Notes under the pieces: model-generated | Seen by the model: the letters and a program-made list of their open reading frames with translations, nothing else | Database searches by the model: none | What the model was told of the DNA's origin: nothing | Shown here: positions 1-5,661 of the stretch, one piece after another | Layout: each line of letters begins with the position of its first letter | Position numbering within the stretch: the stretch's first letter is position 1 | Position numbers and translations under genes: made by a program | NCBI GenBank assembly: GCA_965368115.1 | Contig: CBDULQ010000226.1 | Span: 1 to 5,670 of the forward strand | Length of the DNA stretch: 5,670 bases | Reading direction: 5' to 3' | Source: CBDULQ01 sp965368115 | Lineage (GTDB): Bacteria; Pseudomonadota; Gammaproteobacteria; SZUA-229

Positions 1-7
1 GTCCGTC

Positions 8-640
8 ATGAGTATCAGCGAACTTGCATCTAAATCAGATAATTCCAATAAAATCATTAGCTTGACCCAGGACGAATTGAACAGCTGGTTCGATCAGCGG
101 CTGGACGAAAAACTCCAGGAGCGGGAAGCCAACCATACCCCTTCAATGAGCATTATCGCCACCAAGGGCACCATGGACTGGGCGTATCCCCCGTTCATCC
201 TGGCCTCCACCGCGGCCGCCCTGGGCTGGGAAGTTTCGGTCTTTTTCACCTTTTACGGCCTGAATCTGCTGAAAAAACAGCTGGACCTGGAAGTCAGTCC
301 GCTGGGTAATCCGGCCATGCCGATGAAAATGCCATTCGGCCCCAAATGGCTGCAGAGCATCGATATGGCCATGCCCAATGCGGTGATGAGTCTCGTGCCC
401 GGTTTCGAAAAAATGGCCACGGCGATGATGAAAAAGACAACCCGCAATAAAGGCATCGCGAGTGTTGAAGAATTAAGGAACCTTTGTGTGGAAGCAGACG
501 TCAAACTTGTTGCATGTCAGATGACCGTCGATATGTTCGGTTATCAGCAAGACGAATTCATTGAGGACATTGCCGACTGGATTGGAGCTGCGAGTTTCCT
601 GCCCGTTGCGCAAAAATCCGATGTGAGCCTGTTTATCTAG
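8..640 (+). CDS. dsrE2: DsrE2-family (DsrE/DsrF-like) sulfurtransferase-related protein
   Basis: Members of this family take part in cytoplasmic sulfur trafficking and are often encoded with rhodanese and TusA genes in sulfur oxidisers; that role is family knowledge and is not shown here. The core starts near residue 47 (MSIIATKGTMDWAYPPFILAS). Next come a hydrophobic stretch at about 60-88 (FFTFYGLNLLKK), a Met-rich stretch at 101-142 with nine Met (NPAMPMKMPFG and MATAMMKK), the motif ACQMTVDMFGY with the likely persulfide-carrying Cys170, and the ending KSDVSLFI. A second Cys, C160, lies ten residues before C170. Residues 1-46 are a charged, probably helical extension. The ATG at 8 is the first in view, but the frame stays open to the window edge, so the true start could lie upstream; ATG at 146 would give the core alone. 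Two terminators follow. The hydrophobic stretch could be a membrane segment or the buried core of the fold. The family call is firm; the physiological role is inferred. Confidence 0.9.
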   Translation: MSISELASKSDNSNKIISLTQDELNSWFDQRLDEKLQEREANHTPSMSIIATKGTMDWAYPPFILASTAAALGWEVSVFFTFYGLNLLKKQLDLEVSPLGNPAMPMKMPFGPKWLQSIDMAMPNAVMSLVPGFEKMATAMMKKTTRNKGIASVEELRNLCVEADVKLVACQMTVDMFGYQQDEFIEDIADWIGAASFLPVAQKSDVSLFI

Positions 641-654
641 CGAAGCAGCTGCAC

Positions 655-681
655 GGGAACCTCCCCCGGTTCCCACTTTTT
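655..681 (+). terminator. Rho-independent terminator 1 after dsrE2
   Basis: A perfect 7-bp stem, GGGAACC (655-661) with GGTTCCC (668-674), encloses the loop TCCCCC and is followed by AC and five T (677-681). It begins 15 bases after the dsrE2 stop. The T-run lies on the right, so it acts on rightward transcripts. On the minus strand the stem is followed by CGTGCAGC, which is not a U-tract. Confidence 0.8.
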
Positions 682-691
682 GCCAGCAATT

Positions 692-730
692 CCGCATCCG
701 GACTCGCCCCAGAGCCGGATGTGGCTTTTT
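692..730 (+). terminator. Rho-independent terminator 2, tandem, in the convergent gap
   Basis: The arms CCGCATCCGG (692-701) and CCGGATGTGG (715-724) form a 10-bp stem containing one G·U pair (694 with 722). An inner CTC/GAG extends it across a bulged A702. C and five T (726-730) follow. The 694/722 pair is G·U in plus-strand RNA but C-A in minus-strand RNA, and the T-run is on the right, so the structure is optimised for rightward transcription. It ends five bases before the stop of the opposing gene and may also give that gene's mRNA a folded 3' end. Confidence 0.78.
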
Positions 731-734
731 AAAC

Positions 735-2465
735 TCAAGCCCGCTTCAGTATCTCCTGTTCGAAATGCGAAGACGACACCGGTTTACTCCAGAAGTAACC
801 CTGCGCCCGGTAACACTCGATATTTTTCAGAAACTCCACCTGTTCCGCCGTCTCCACCCCTTCGGCAATCAGATCCAGTCCCAGCGCGTTGGTGAGCCCG
901 GCAATGGCACGCACAATGGCGATATTTTCCCGATCGGAAGGAATCCCCAACACAAAGGAACGATCGATCTTCACCGTGTCGATGGGGAAATCACGTAGAT
1001 AGGCCATGGATGCATAACCGGTACCGAAATCATCCAGTGCGATGTTCAGACCCATGCTATGCAAATCCGCCAGCACCTGGCGCGCCGTATCCTGGTTTTC
1101 CACCAGCACACTTTCGGTCAGTTCGATCTGGATATTACCCGGGTCCAGCTCATATTCATTCAGCACCTGACGGAACAGGGCACAGAGATCCTGTTCGTGA
1201 AACTGGCGCGGCGACACGTTGATCGACAGGTCATCGATGGCATAACCGCTTTTCTGCCAGTCCCGCAACTGGGCACAGGCTTTTCGAATCACCCACTCAC
1301 CCAGAGGTACGATCATGCCGGTTTCTTCCGCCAGTGGAATAAACTCGTCCGGCGGCACCAGGCCTTTTTCCGGGTGATCCCAGCGCACCAGCGCTTCCAT
1401 ACCGATGCAACGCCCGTCCTTCAGATCGTATTTGGGCTGGTAATACACAATGAATTCTTCTTTTTCAATCGCATAGCGCAGGCTGTTTTCCAGGTCCAGG
1501 CGCCGCATGGCAGCGGTGCTCATTTCCGATGTATAGAACTGGAAAGTATTGCGGCCCAACGCTTTGGCCCGGTACATCGCAGTATCGGCATTTTTCAGCA
1601 GATGCCCGAAACTGGTTCCATCCTGGGGGTACATGGCGATGCCGATGCTGGCACCCACGTGCACTTCGCGCTGGTTGATGGTAATCGGATCGGAGAGTAC
1701 TTCGAGCAGGCTCTTGGTGATCAGCACCACGCTTTCCGGTTCGCTGACGTTTTCCAGAATCACCGTAAATTCATCACCGCCCAGACGGGCGATGGTATCG
1801 GAACGCCGTACACTGCTGTTGAGCCGTCGAGTGACCTCGGTGAGCAGCATGTCTCCGGCATCGTGGCCCATGGAATCGTTGATCACCTTGAAATTATCGA
1901 TGTCGATGAACAGCAGTGCGAAATGATCGTCGCTGCGCATGGCGCGGCAGATGGCCTGGTCCATGCGGTCCATGAATAGCAGTCGATTGGGGAGTCCGGT
2001 CAACGGATCGTGATAAGCCAGATGGCGGATCTTGCGTTCCGCTTCGACGATGTTGAGCATGCGCCGCACTCGTTGTCGCAGCACCGCCCAGTTTACCGGC
2101 TTGGTGATGTAATCGTAGGCACCGGCTTCGAAGGCGCGGGATACGGAGCGATCATCATCCAGGGAGGTGATCACCAGGATCGGCAGGTCGGCATGTTCGG
2201 CCATGGCCTTGATTTCAACCGTGGCTTCGAAGCCGTCCATGGTGGGCATCACCGCATCCATCAGGATCAGATCCGGCAGCTGTTTGCTGGTAATCTGAAT
2301 GGCTTCCAGACCGTTGGTGGCTTCCAGCACCTGATAGCCGTCCTGCTCCATGGTATGGCGCAGAATCAGCCGCATGGCCGGGTCGTCGTCCGCGACCAGG
2401 ATGACCGGCGAAGACCAGTCGTCCTGCCCCAGTTGATCACTATAAGGAGGAGATCCCAACATCAA
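735..2465 (-). CDS. Response regulator with REC, GGDEF and EAL domains (cyclic di-GMP turnover)
   Basis: Predicted cytoplasmic two-component output protein controlling cyclic di-GMP. REC covers about 20-137: acidic pocket D26/D27, phospho-acceptor D70 (LILMD), T100, K122 (TKP). GGDEF covers about 150-311: D188, N196, D205 and GGDEF 229-233 match the metal- and guanine-binding positions of PleD by spacing, and RRSD 220-223 is an intact product-inhibition site five residues before GGDEF. EAL covers about 325-571: Q343, E357-A-L, N416, E448, D478-D479, K499, E535 and Q555 are all present. Both enzymatic halves therefore look competent, so net activity cannot be read from sequence. No signal peptide, membrane segment or PAS domain is seen, and no kinase is adjacent. 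The given start is TTG (2465-2463), followed directly by ATG (2462-2460) and TTG; an in-frame TAA lies four codons before the first TTG. I prefer the ATG (575 aa). No clear Shine-Dalgarno is visible. It lies 99 bp downstream of pepN on the same strand. Confidence 0.96.
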   Translation of the reverse strand: MMLGSPPYSDQLGQDDWSSPVILVADDDPAMRLILRHTMEQDGYQVLEATNGLEAIQITSKQLPDLILMDAVMPTMDGFEATVEIKAMAEHADLPILVITSLDDDRSVSRAFEAGAYDYITKPVNWAVLRQRVRRMLNIVEAERKIRHLAYHDPLTGLPNRLLFMDRMDQAICRAMRSDDHFALLFIDIDNFKVINDSMGHDAGDMLLTEVTRRLNSSVRRSDTIARLGGDEFTVILENVSEPESVVLITKSLLEVLSDPITINQREVHVGASIGIAMYPQDGTSFGHLLKNADTAMYRAKALGRNTFQFYTSEMSTAAMRRLDLENSLRYAIEKEEFIVYYQPKYDLKDGRCIGMEALVRWDHPEKGLVPPDEFIPLAEETGMIVPLGEWVIRKACAQLRDWQKSGYAIDDLSINVSPRQFHEQDLCALFRQVLNEYELDPGNIQIELTESVLVENQDTARQVLADLHSMGLNIALDDFGTGYASMAYLRDFPIDTVKIDRSFVLGIPSDRENIAIVRAIAGLTNALGLDLIAEGVETAEQVEFLKNIECYRAQGYFWSKPVSSSHFEQEILKRA

Positions 2466-2564
2466 ACTACTACTTTATTTATTATTCAATTAGCCCAGTT
2501 ATCTAATCGAGTGTAGCCGGTTTTTGACCTATGTGCTGGATATCTCTATCTTTTTTTATGACAG
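2466..2564. other. AT-rich intergenic gap between pepN and the REC-GGDEF-EAL gene
   Basis: This 99-bp gap separates the pepN stop from the start of the downstream regulator. It must hold the regulator's 5' leader and perhaps its promoter. I could not assign -35/-10 boxes with confidence. The only strong homopolymer is T7 at 2551-2557 on the plus strand, which is A7 in the sense of both genes, so it cannot be a U-tract for pepN. With no terminator visible, partial co-transcription from pepN is possible. Confidence 0.6.
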
Positions 2565-5177
2565 TTATGTGGCCGCCCCGCCCAGCCCCCGGTTAACGAT
2601 CTCGTAGACATCACGGGCCAGATCCGGTACCCGGGCAATGTCCTGTAACTGTTGTTTCATCAGCTTCTGACGATTGTCGTCATATCGTTTCCACTGAATC
2701 AGCGGTAGTGCCAGACGCGCGGCAATCTGCGGATTGGTGCTGTTGAGCTGTTTTACGCAGTCCGCCAGGAAGGCGTAACCCTGACCGGAGGCGTGATGGA
2801 AGCAGACCGGATTCAACTGGCTGAAAGCGGCATACAATGAACGCACCCGATTCGGCACGCGCATATCGAAAGCCGGATGACTGGCCAATGCTTTTACGCG
2901 CTCCAGGGTGTCCTCGACACTGGCGGAAGCCTGTACCGAGAACCATTTGTCCACCACCAGCGCATCCGTCTGCCATTTTTCGTAAAACGCCTTCAGCACC
3001 TGGTCCCGTTGCGGGCTCGTGGTATTGGCCAGTGCGCGCAAAGCCGCCATCTGGTCGGTCATATTGCCGGCGTTCTCAGCCTGTAATGTGGCCATTTCAA
3101 TGGCCTGTGCCTTGCCGCCACTAACCAGGTAAGACAGGCACAGGTTTTTCAGGCTGCGCTGGCCCATGGCCTCAGCGGATAATTCATAGCCATCACTCTG
3201 AGTGGATTCATAGACCAGCGCCAGGTCGTCATTGAGCTGGCGGGCAATTTCACTGCGACAGAAGGTGCGGACCTGGTGAATGGCATCGACATCGATGACC
3301 GCCATCTGTTCCGCCAGGTAATCCTCACTGGGTAACGTGAGGATGCGCGCAGCCAGCGCCTTGTCCAGGGTTTCGTCGTTGAGAACAACGCGAAACGCCT
3401 GCAGAAAATTCTCGTCGAGCACCAGGTCACGCGCCTTGTTGTAATCCGCGATCAGGCGCAGCATCATGTTCACCGCAAGCTGTTGTGCCGAATTCCAGCG
3501 ATTGAATTCATCACAGTCATTCGCCATCAGGAACGCAAGCTGCTGATCGTCCAGATCGATGGATAATTTCACCGGCGCCGAAAAATTACGCAGCACGGAA
3601 GGCACCACCGCTGTGTTGATGCCCTCGAACATAAATTGTTGCTCAGCCTGGGTCAGCTCCAGCACTTTTGCCGTGCCCGGAACCTCATTGCCCTGCTCGT
3701 CGATCAATCCCACCTGCAGTGGAATATGAAACGGTTTGTTGTCGGCCAGATGCGATGCCTGCTTAACAATTAAGGTATATACCTGTTGCGCAGCGTCGTA
3801 GCTGCCACTGACAGTCAGTTGGGGCGTGCCGGCCTGATGGTACCAGCGGCGGAATTGTTTAAGATCTGCACTGTTGGCATCTTCCATCGCTTTGACAAAA
3901 TCTTCCGTCGTCGCCGCCTCACCATCGTGACGCTCGAAATACAGATCCATACCGTTACGAAAACCCTGTTCGCCGAGCAGGGTATGAATCATACGAATCA
4001 CTTCCGCGCCTTTGTTGTACACGGTGACCGTGTAGAAATTATTGATTTCAACATAGGAGTCGGGCTGAATGGGATGCGACATGGGGCCCGCATCTTCAAC
4101 GAACTGACGTGTGCGCAGAACGTTCACATCATCGATACGCTTCACGGTGGGCGACGTCATATCGGCGGTGAATTGCTGATCACGAAAAACGGTAAGGCCT
4201 TCTTTCAGTGTGAGCTGAAACCAGTCCCGACAGGTGACCCGGTTACCGGACCAGTTGTGAAAATATTCATGTCCGATGACGCCTTCGATGTTGACGTAAT
4301 CCACGTCGGTTGCCGTATCCGGACGCGCCAGCACGTATTTTGAATTGAATACATTCAGTCCCTTGTTTTCCATTGCGCCCATGTTGAAATCATCAACGGC
4401 AACGATCATGTAAATGTCCAGGTCATATTCGCGGCCGAAAACCTTTTCATCCCAGCTCATGGCATTCTGCAGGGAACGCATCGCATGATCGCATTTGTCC
4501 AGATTATGGCTTTCCACAAAAATCTGCAGCGTGACTTCACGACCGGACATGGTGATGAAACGATCTTCCACACATTCCAGCTTACCCGCCACCAGCGCGA
4601 ACAGATAACTGGGTTTTCGGAACGGATCTTCCCAGGTCACGAAATGCCGACCGTGATCAAGCTCACCCTGATCAGTAGGGTTGCCATTGGATAACAGCAC
4701 CGGGTATTTGTCCTTGTTCGCGACGATGGTGGTGGTGAAACGCGCCATGACATCGGGACGATCCAGGTAGAAGGTAATTTTTCTGAAGCCCTCGGCCTCG
4801 CACTGGGTACAGAAATTGCCGCTGGATTTATACAGGCCTTCCAGCGAAGTATTTTCCTGAGGCTTGATGAAGGTTTCGATCTGCAAAGTGAATTGATCGG
4901 GAACACCGGGAATCCACAGTTTTTCATCGCTAACAGTAAAATCCGCATCGCCCAGCGCATGCCCGTCGATGAAAATCGCCCCCAGACGTAGCTGTTCGCC
5001 ATGCAACTCCAGCATGTTCGGTCCGGGCACATCGGCATTACGCCGCAATTCCATTTCGGACACCACTCGCGTTTCCTCTTCACCCAGTTCAAAACGCAGA
5101 TTGACTGTATCGATCCAGAAACTGGGTGGGGTGTATTCTTTCAGGTAAATCGTTTTCGGCGTCGCGTCTTTAGCCAT
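2565..5177 (-). CDS. pepN: Aminopeptidase N, M1 family zinc metallopeptidase
   Basis: Cytosolic aminopeptidase that removes N-terminal residues from peptides in the last steps of protein breakdown. It has 870 residues, the same length as E. coli PepN. An N-terminal beta domain covers about 1-195. The catalytic domain carries the exopeptidase motif GAMEN (267-271), HEYFH (303-307) and LKEG with E326. H303, H307 and E326 are the zinc ligands, E304 the general base and Y387 the transition-state tyrosine. Each sits six residues later than its E. coli counterpart (H297, H301, E320, Y381), which supports both orthology and a full-length reading. A small beta domain (about 450-545) and a large helical C-terminal domain follow, ending near the stop with QWKRYDDNRQKLMKQQL. 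No signal peptide, frameshift or missing catalytic residue is seen. The ATG at 5177 is preceded by a weak CGGA ribosome site (TACGGAATTCATC-ATG). It may be followed by read-through into the c-di-GMP regulator. Confidence 0.98.
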   Translation of the reverse strand: MAKDATPKTIYLKEYTPPSFWIDTVNLRFELGEEETRVVSEMELRRNADVPGPNMLELHGEQLRLGAIFIDGHALGDADFTVSDEKLWIPGVPDQFTLQIETFIKPQENTSLEGLYKSSGNFCTQCEAEGFRKITFYLDRPDVMARFTTTIVANKDKYPVLLSNGNPTDQGELDHGRHFVTWEDPFRKPSYLFALVAGKLECVEDRFITMSGREVTLQIFVESHNLDKCDHAMRSLQNAMSWDEKVFGREYDLDIYMIVAVDDFNMGAMENKGLNVFNSKYVLARPDTATDVDYVNIEGVIGHEYFHNWSGNRVTCRDWFQLTLKEGLTVFRDQQFTADMTSPTVKRIDDVNVLRTRQFVEDAGPMSHPIQPDSYVEINNFYTVTVYNKGAEVIRMIHTLLGEQGFRNGMDLYFERHDGEAATTEDFVKAMEDANSADLKQFRRWYHQAGTPQLTVSGSYDAAQQVYTLIVKQASHLADNKPFHIPLQVGLIDEQGNEVPGTAKVLELTQAEQQFMFEGINTAVVPSVLRNFSAPVKLSIDLDDQQLAFLMANDCDEFNRWNSAQQLAVNMMLRLIADYNKARDLVLDENFLQAFRVVLNDETLDKALAARILTLPSEDYLAEQMAVIDVDAIHQVRTFCRSEIARQLNDDLALVYESTQSDGYELSAEAMGQRSLKNLCLSYLVSGGKAQAIEMATLQAENAGNMTDQMAALRALANTTSPQRDQVLKAFYEKWQTDALVVDKWFSVQASASVEDTLERVKALASHPAFDMRVPNRVRSLYAAFSQLNPVCFHHASGQGYAFLADCVKQLNSTNPQIAARLALPLIQWKRYDDNRQKLMKQQLQDIARVPDLARDVYEIVNRGLGGAAT

Positions 5178-5207
5178 GATGAATTCCGTACAATGTGTTG
5201 TAAGTTA

Positions 5208-5235
5208 AAGATACCTCACCTGAGTGTGAGTTCAA
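5208..5235 (-). promoter_or_regulatory. Candidate pepN promoter with a small dyad in the spacer
   Basis: On the minus strand, TTGAAC (5235-5230) and TATCTT (5213-5208), each matching four of six consensus bases, are 16 bp apart. They would start a transcript with a leader of about 25 nt before the pepN ATG. The spacer and first -35 base carry the dyad CTCAC-ctgagt-GTGAG (plus strand 5215-5230), where an operator could sit. Both boxes are weak, and another pair (TTGTCG with TAATAT further upstream) is about as good, so this is only a candidate. Confidence 0.25.
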
Positions 5236-5426
5236 ACAAGCCGATATTAAGGGTAATGGGGATTAGACCGACAAGTTGCAATGAAAGGTGAAAAATCACA
5301 ATGGATTGAGAAATTCGATGGGTCTGTGGCTGATCTGCTGATTCCCACGGAACGGGCAAATAAAAAAAGGCGGCCTCGATCAAGTAGTTATATGAACTGA
5401 TAGGCTGGACGACAGGATTTACGAAA
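5236..5426. other. Intergenic stretch with no recognised gene
   Basis: Nothing here is supported as a gene. A 71-codon minus-strand open frame (5431-5216) runs through it, but it has no ribosome site, resembles no family I recognise, and overlaps the likely pepN promoter. A7 at 5362-5368 beside GGCGGCC looks terminator-like on the minus strand (GGCCGCC then T7), but no matching 5' arm lies nearby. No tRNA or recognisable riboswitch was seen. Confidence 0.6.
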
Positions 5427-5454
5427 TACATCCATCGGCAACTGCTCCTCGGCT

Positions 5455-5484
5455 TTGTCTCCTCGACAACTGCTCCTGCGTTGT
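5455..5484. repeat. Overlapping hairpins A and B (TCCTC and TCCT loops)
   Basis: Hairpin A is TTGTC (5455-5459), loop TCCTC, GACAA (5465-5469). Hairpin B is ACAAC (5466-5470), bulged T, GC, loop TCCT (5474-5477), then GC and GTTGT (5478-5484). They share bases 5466-5469, so only one can form at a time. B has the longer stem. Confidence 0.6.
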
Positions 5485-5492
5485 TCTACTAC

Positions 5493-5508
5493 GCCACATC
5501 CGTGTGGC
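5493..5508. repeat. Hairpin C, TCCG loop
   Basis: GCCACA (5493-5498) pairs perfectly with TGTGGC (5503-5508) around TCCG. On the minus strand the apex reads ACA-CGGA-TGT. Confidence 0.85.
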
Positions 5509-5523
5509 TATGAGTCGCTCTAC

Positions 5524-5543
5524 CGCCTATATCCTTATAGGCG
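5524..5543. repeat. Hairpin D, TCCT loop
   Basis: CGCCTATA (5524-5531) pairs perfectly over 8 bp with TATAGGCG (5536-5543) around TCCT. The minus-strand loop is AGGA. Its stem has no sequence in common with hairpin C. Confidence 0.88.
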
Positions 5544-5559
5544 TGCGTTGCTCTCGATC

Positions 5560-5570
5560 TCCGTTCCGGA
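5560..5570. repeat. Short hairpin E within the array
   Basis: TCCG (5560-5563) pairs with CGGA (5567-5570) around TTC. The stem is only 4 bp and TCC lies in the stem, so this may be a decayed unit or chance. A neighbouring 5-bp dyad TCGAT-TCT-ATCGA (5572-5584) overlaps the left arm of hairpin F. Confidence 0.4.
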
Positions 5571-5581
5571 CTCGATTCTAT

Positions 5582-5601
5582 CGATTACATCCATGTAATC
5601 G
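5582..5601. repeat. Hairpin F, TCCA loop
   Basis: CGATTACA (5582-5589) pairs perfectly with TGTAATCG (5594-5601) around TCCA; as duplex DNA the palindrome is 9 bp per arm with a CC centre. The minus-strand apex is TTACA-TGGA-TGTAA, the closest match in the window to a high-affinity CsrA hairpin. Confidence 0.88.
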
Positions 5602-5608
5602 TACCTCC

Positions 5609-5640
5609 TGCATCTGACCTCCATGGATGGAGGAAATGCA
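5609..5640. repeat. Hairpin G, TGGA loop, two-tier stem
   Basis: The inner stem is CCTCCA (5618-5623) with TGGAGG (5628-5633) around TGGA. An outer stem TGCAT (5609-5613) with ATGCA (5636-5640) is separated by an internal loop, CTGA opposite AA. The loop is the complement of hairpin F's TCCA, so this unit lies in the opposite orientation. Confidence 0.8.
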
Positions 5641-5641
5641 T

Positions 5642-5661
5642 GGGATTGCAGGAGCAATCCC
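5642..5661. repeat. Hairpin H, AGGA loop
   Basis: GGGATTGC (5642-5649) pairs perfectly over 8 bp with GCAATCCC (5654-5661) around AGGA. Inverted, its apex TTGC-TCCT-GCAA resembles the apex of hairpin B. An alternative 6-bp pairing, TGCAGG (5647-5652) with CCTGCA (5665-5670), runs to the last base of the window. Confidence 0.85.

Larger units (their letters stand above)
5428..5610 (-). ncRNA. Candidate CsrA/RsmA-sequestering RNA (GGA-loop hairpin array)
   Basis: Read leftward, this stretch has ten GGA triplets in 183 bases (plus-strand TCC at 5431, 5446, 5460, 5474, 5499, 5532, 5560, 5565, 5590 and 5606) against one on the other strand. Five lie in hairpin loops. Two read ACA-CGGA-TGT and ACA-TGGA-TGT, very close to the CsrA preference for ACARGGATGT with ACA and TGT paired. 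CsrB, RsmY and RsmZ RNAs are built as such arrays. Against this: no promoter, no GacA box and no convincing terminator are visible, and the last two hairpins show GGA on the opposite strand. It could equally be a DNA-level repeat family. Confidence 0.28.

Noticed and set aside
1059..1979. A 306-codon open frame on the plus strand opposite the GGDEF-EAL gene
   Set aside because: It lies wholly antisense to a gene with intact domains. Its His/Gln/Phe-rich product resembles no family I know and looks like a shadow of GC-rich codon use.
2443..2450. A perfect ribosome-site match TAAGGAGG on the plus strand
   Set aside because: It lies within the Ser-Pro-Pro-Tyr-Ser codons of the minus-strand regulator, and no ATG, GTG or TTG follows at a useful distance in a long plus-strand frame.
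2539..2557. A terminator GATA-TCTC-TATC plus T7 between pepN and the regulator
   Set aside because: The stem is 4 bp of A/T-rich pairing and the T-run is on the plus strand, where no gene reads into it.
3786..4343. A 185-codon plus-strand open frame opposite the pepN catalytic domain
   Set aside because: It is antisense to the most conserved part of pepN, including the zinc site, and its product has no recognisable motif.
5199..5204. A GacA-type activator half-site, TGTAAG
   Set aside because: The partner CTTACA is absent at six bases' distance. It lies just upstream of pepN rather than upstream of the candidate sponge RNA.
5362..5376. A GGCCGCC then T7 terminator on the minus strand left of the hairpin array
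   Set aside because: The only self-pairing is AGGC-C-GCCT, too short for a stem, and no GGCGGCC arm lies upstream. It would matter if a leftward RNA is found, so transcript ends here are worth mapping.
5216..5431. A 71-codon minus-strand frame upstream of pepN
   Set aside because: No ribosome site and no family resemblance. It overlaps the probable pepN promoter and the edge of the hairpin array.
5465..5485. An integron attC-like site (GACAAC with GTTGTTC)
   Set aside because: The outer boxes do not fit RYYYAAC and GTTRRRY, and no integrase or cassette arrangement is visible.
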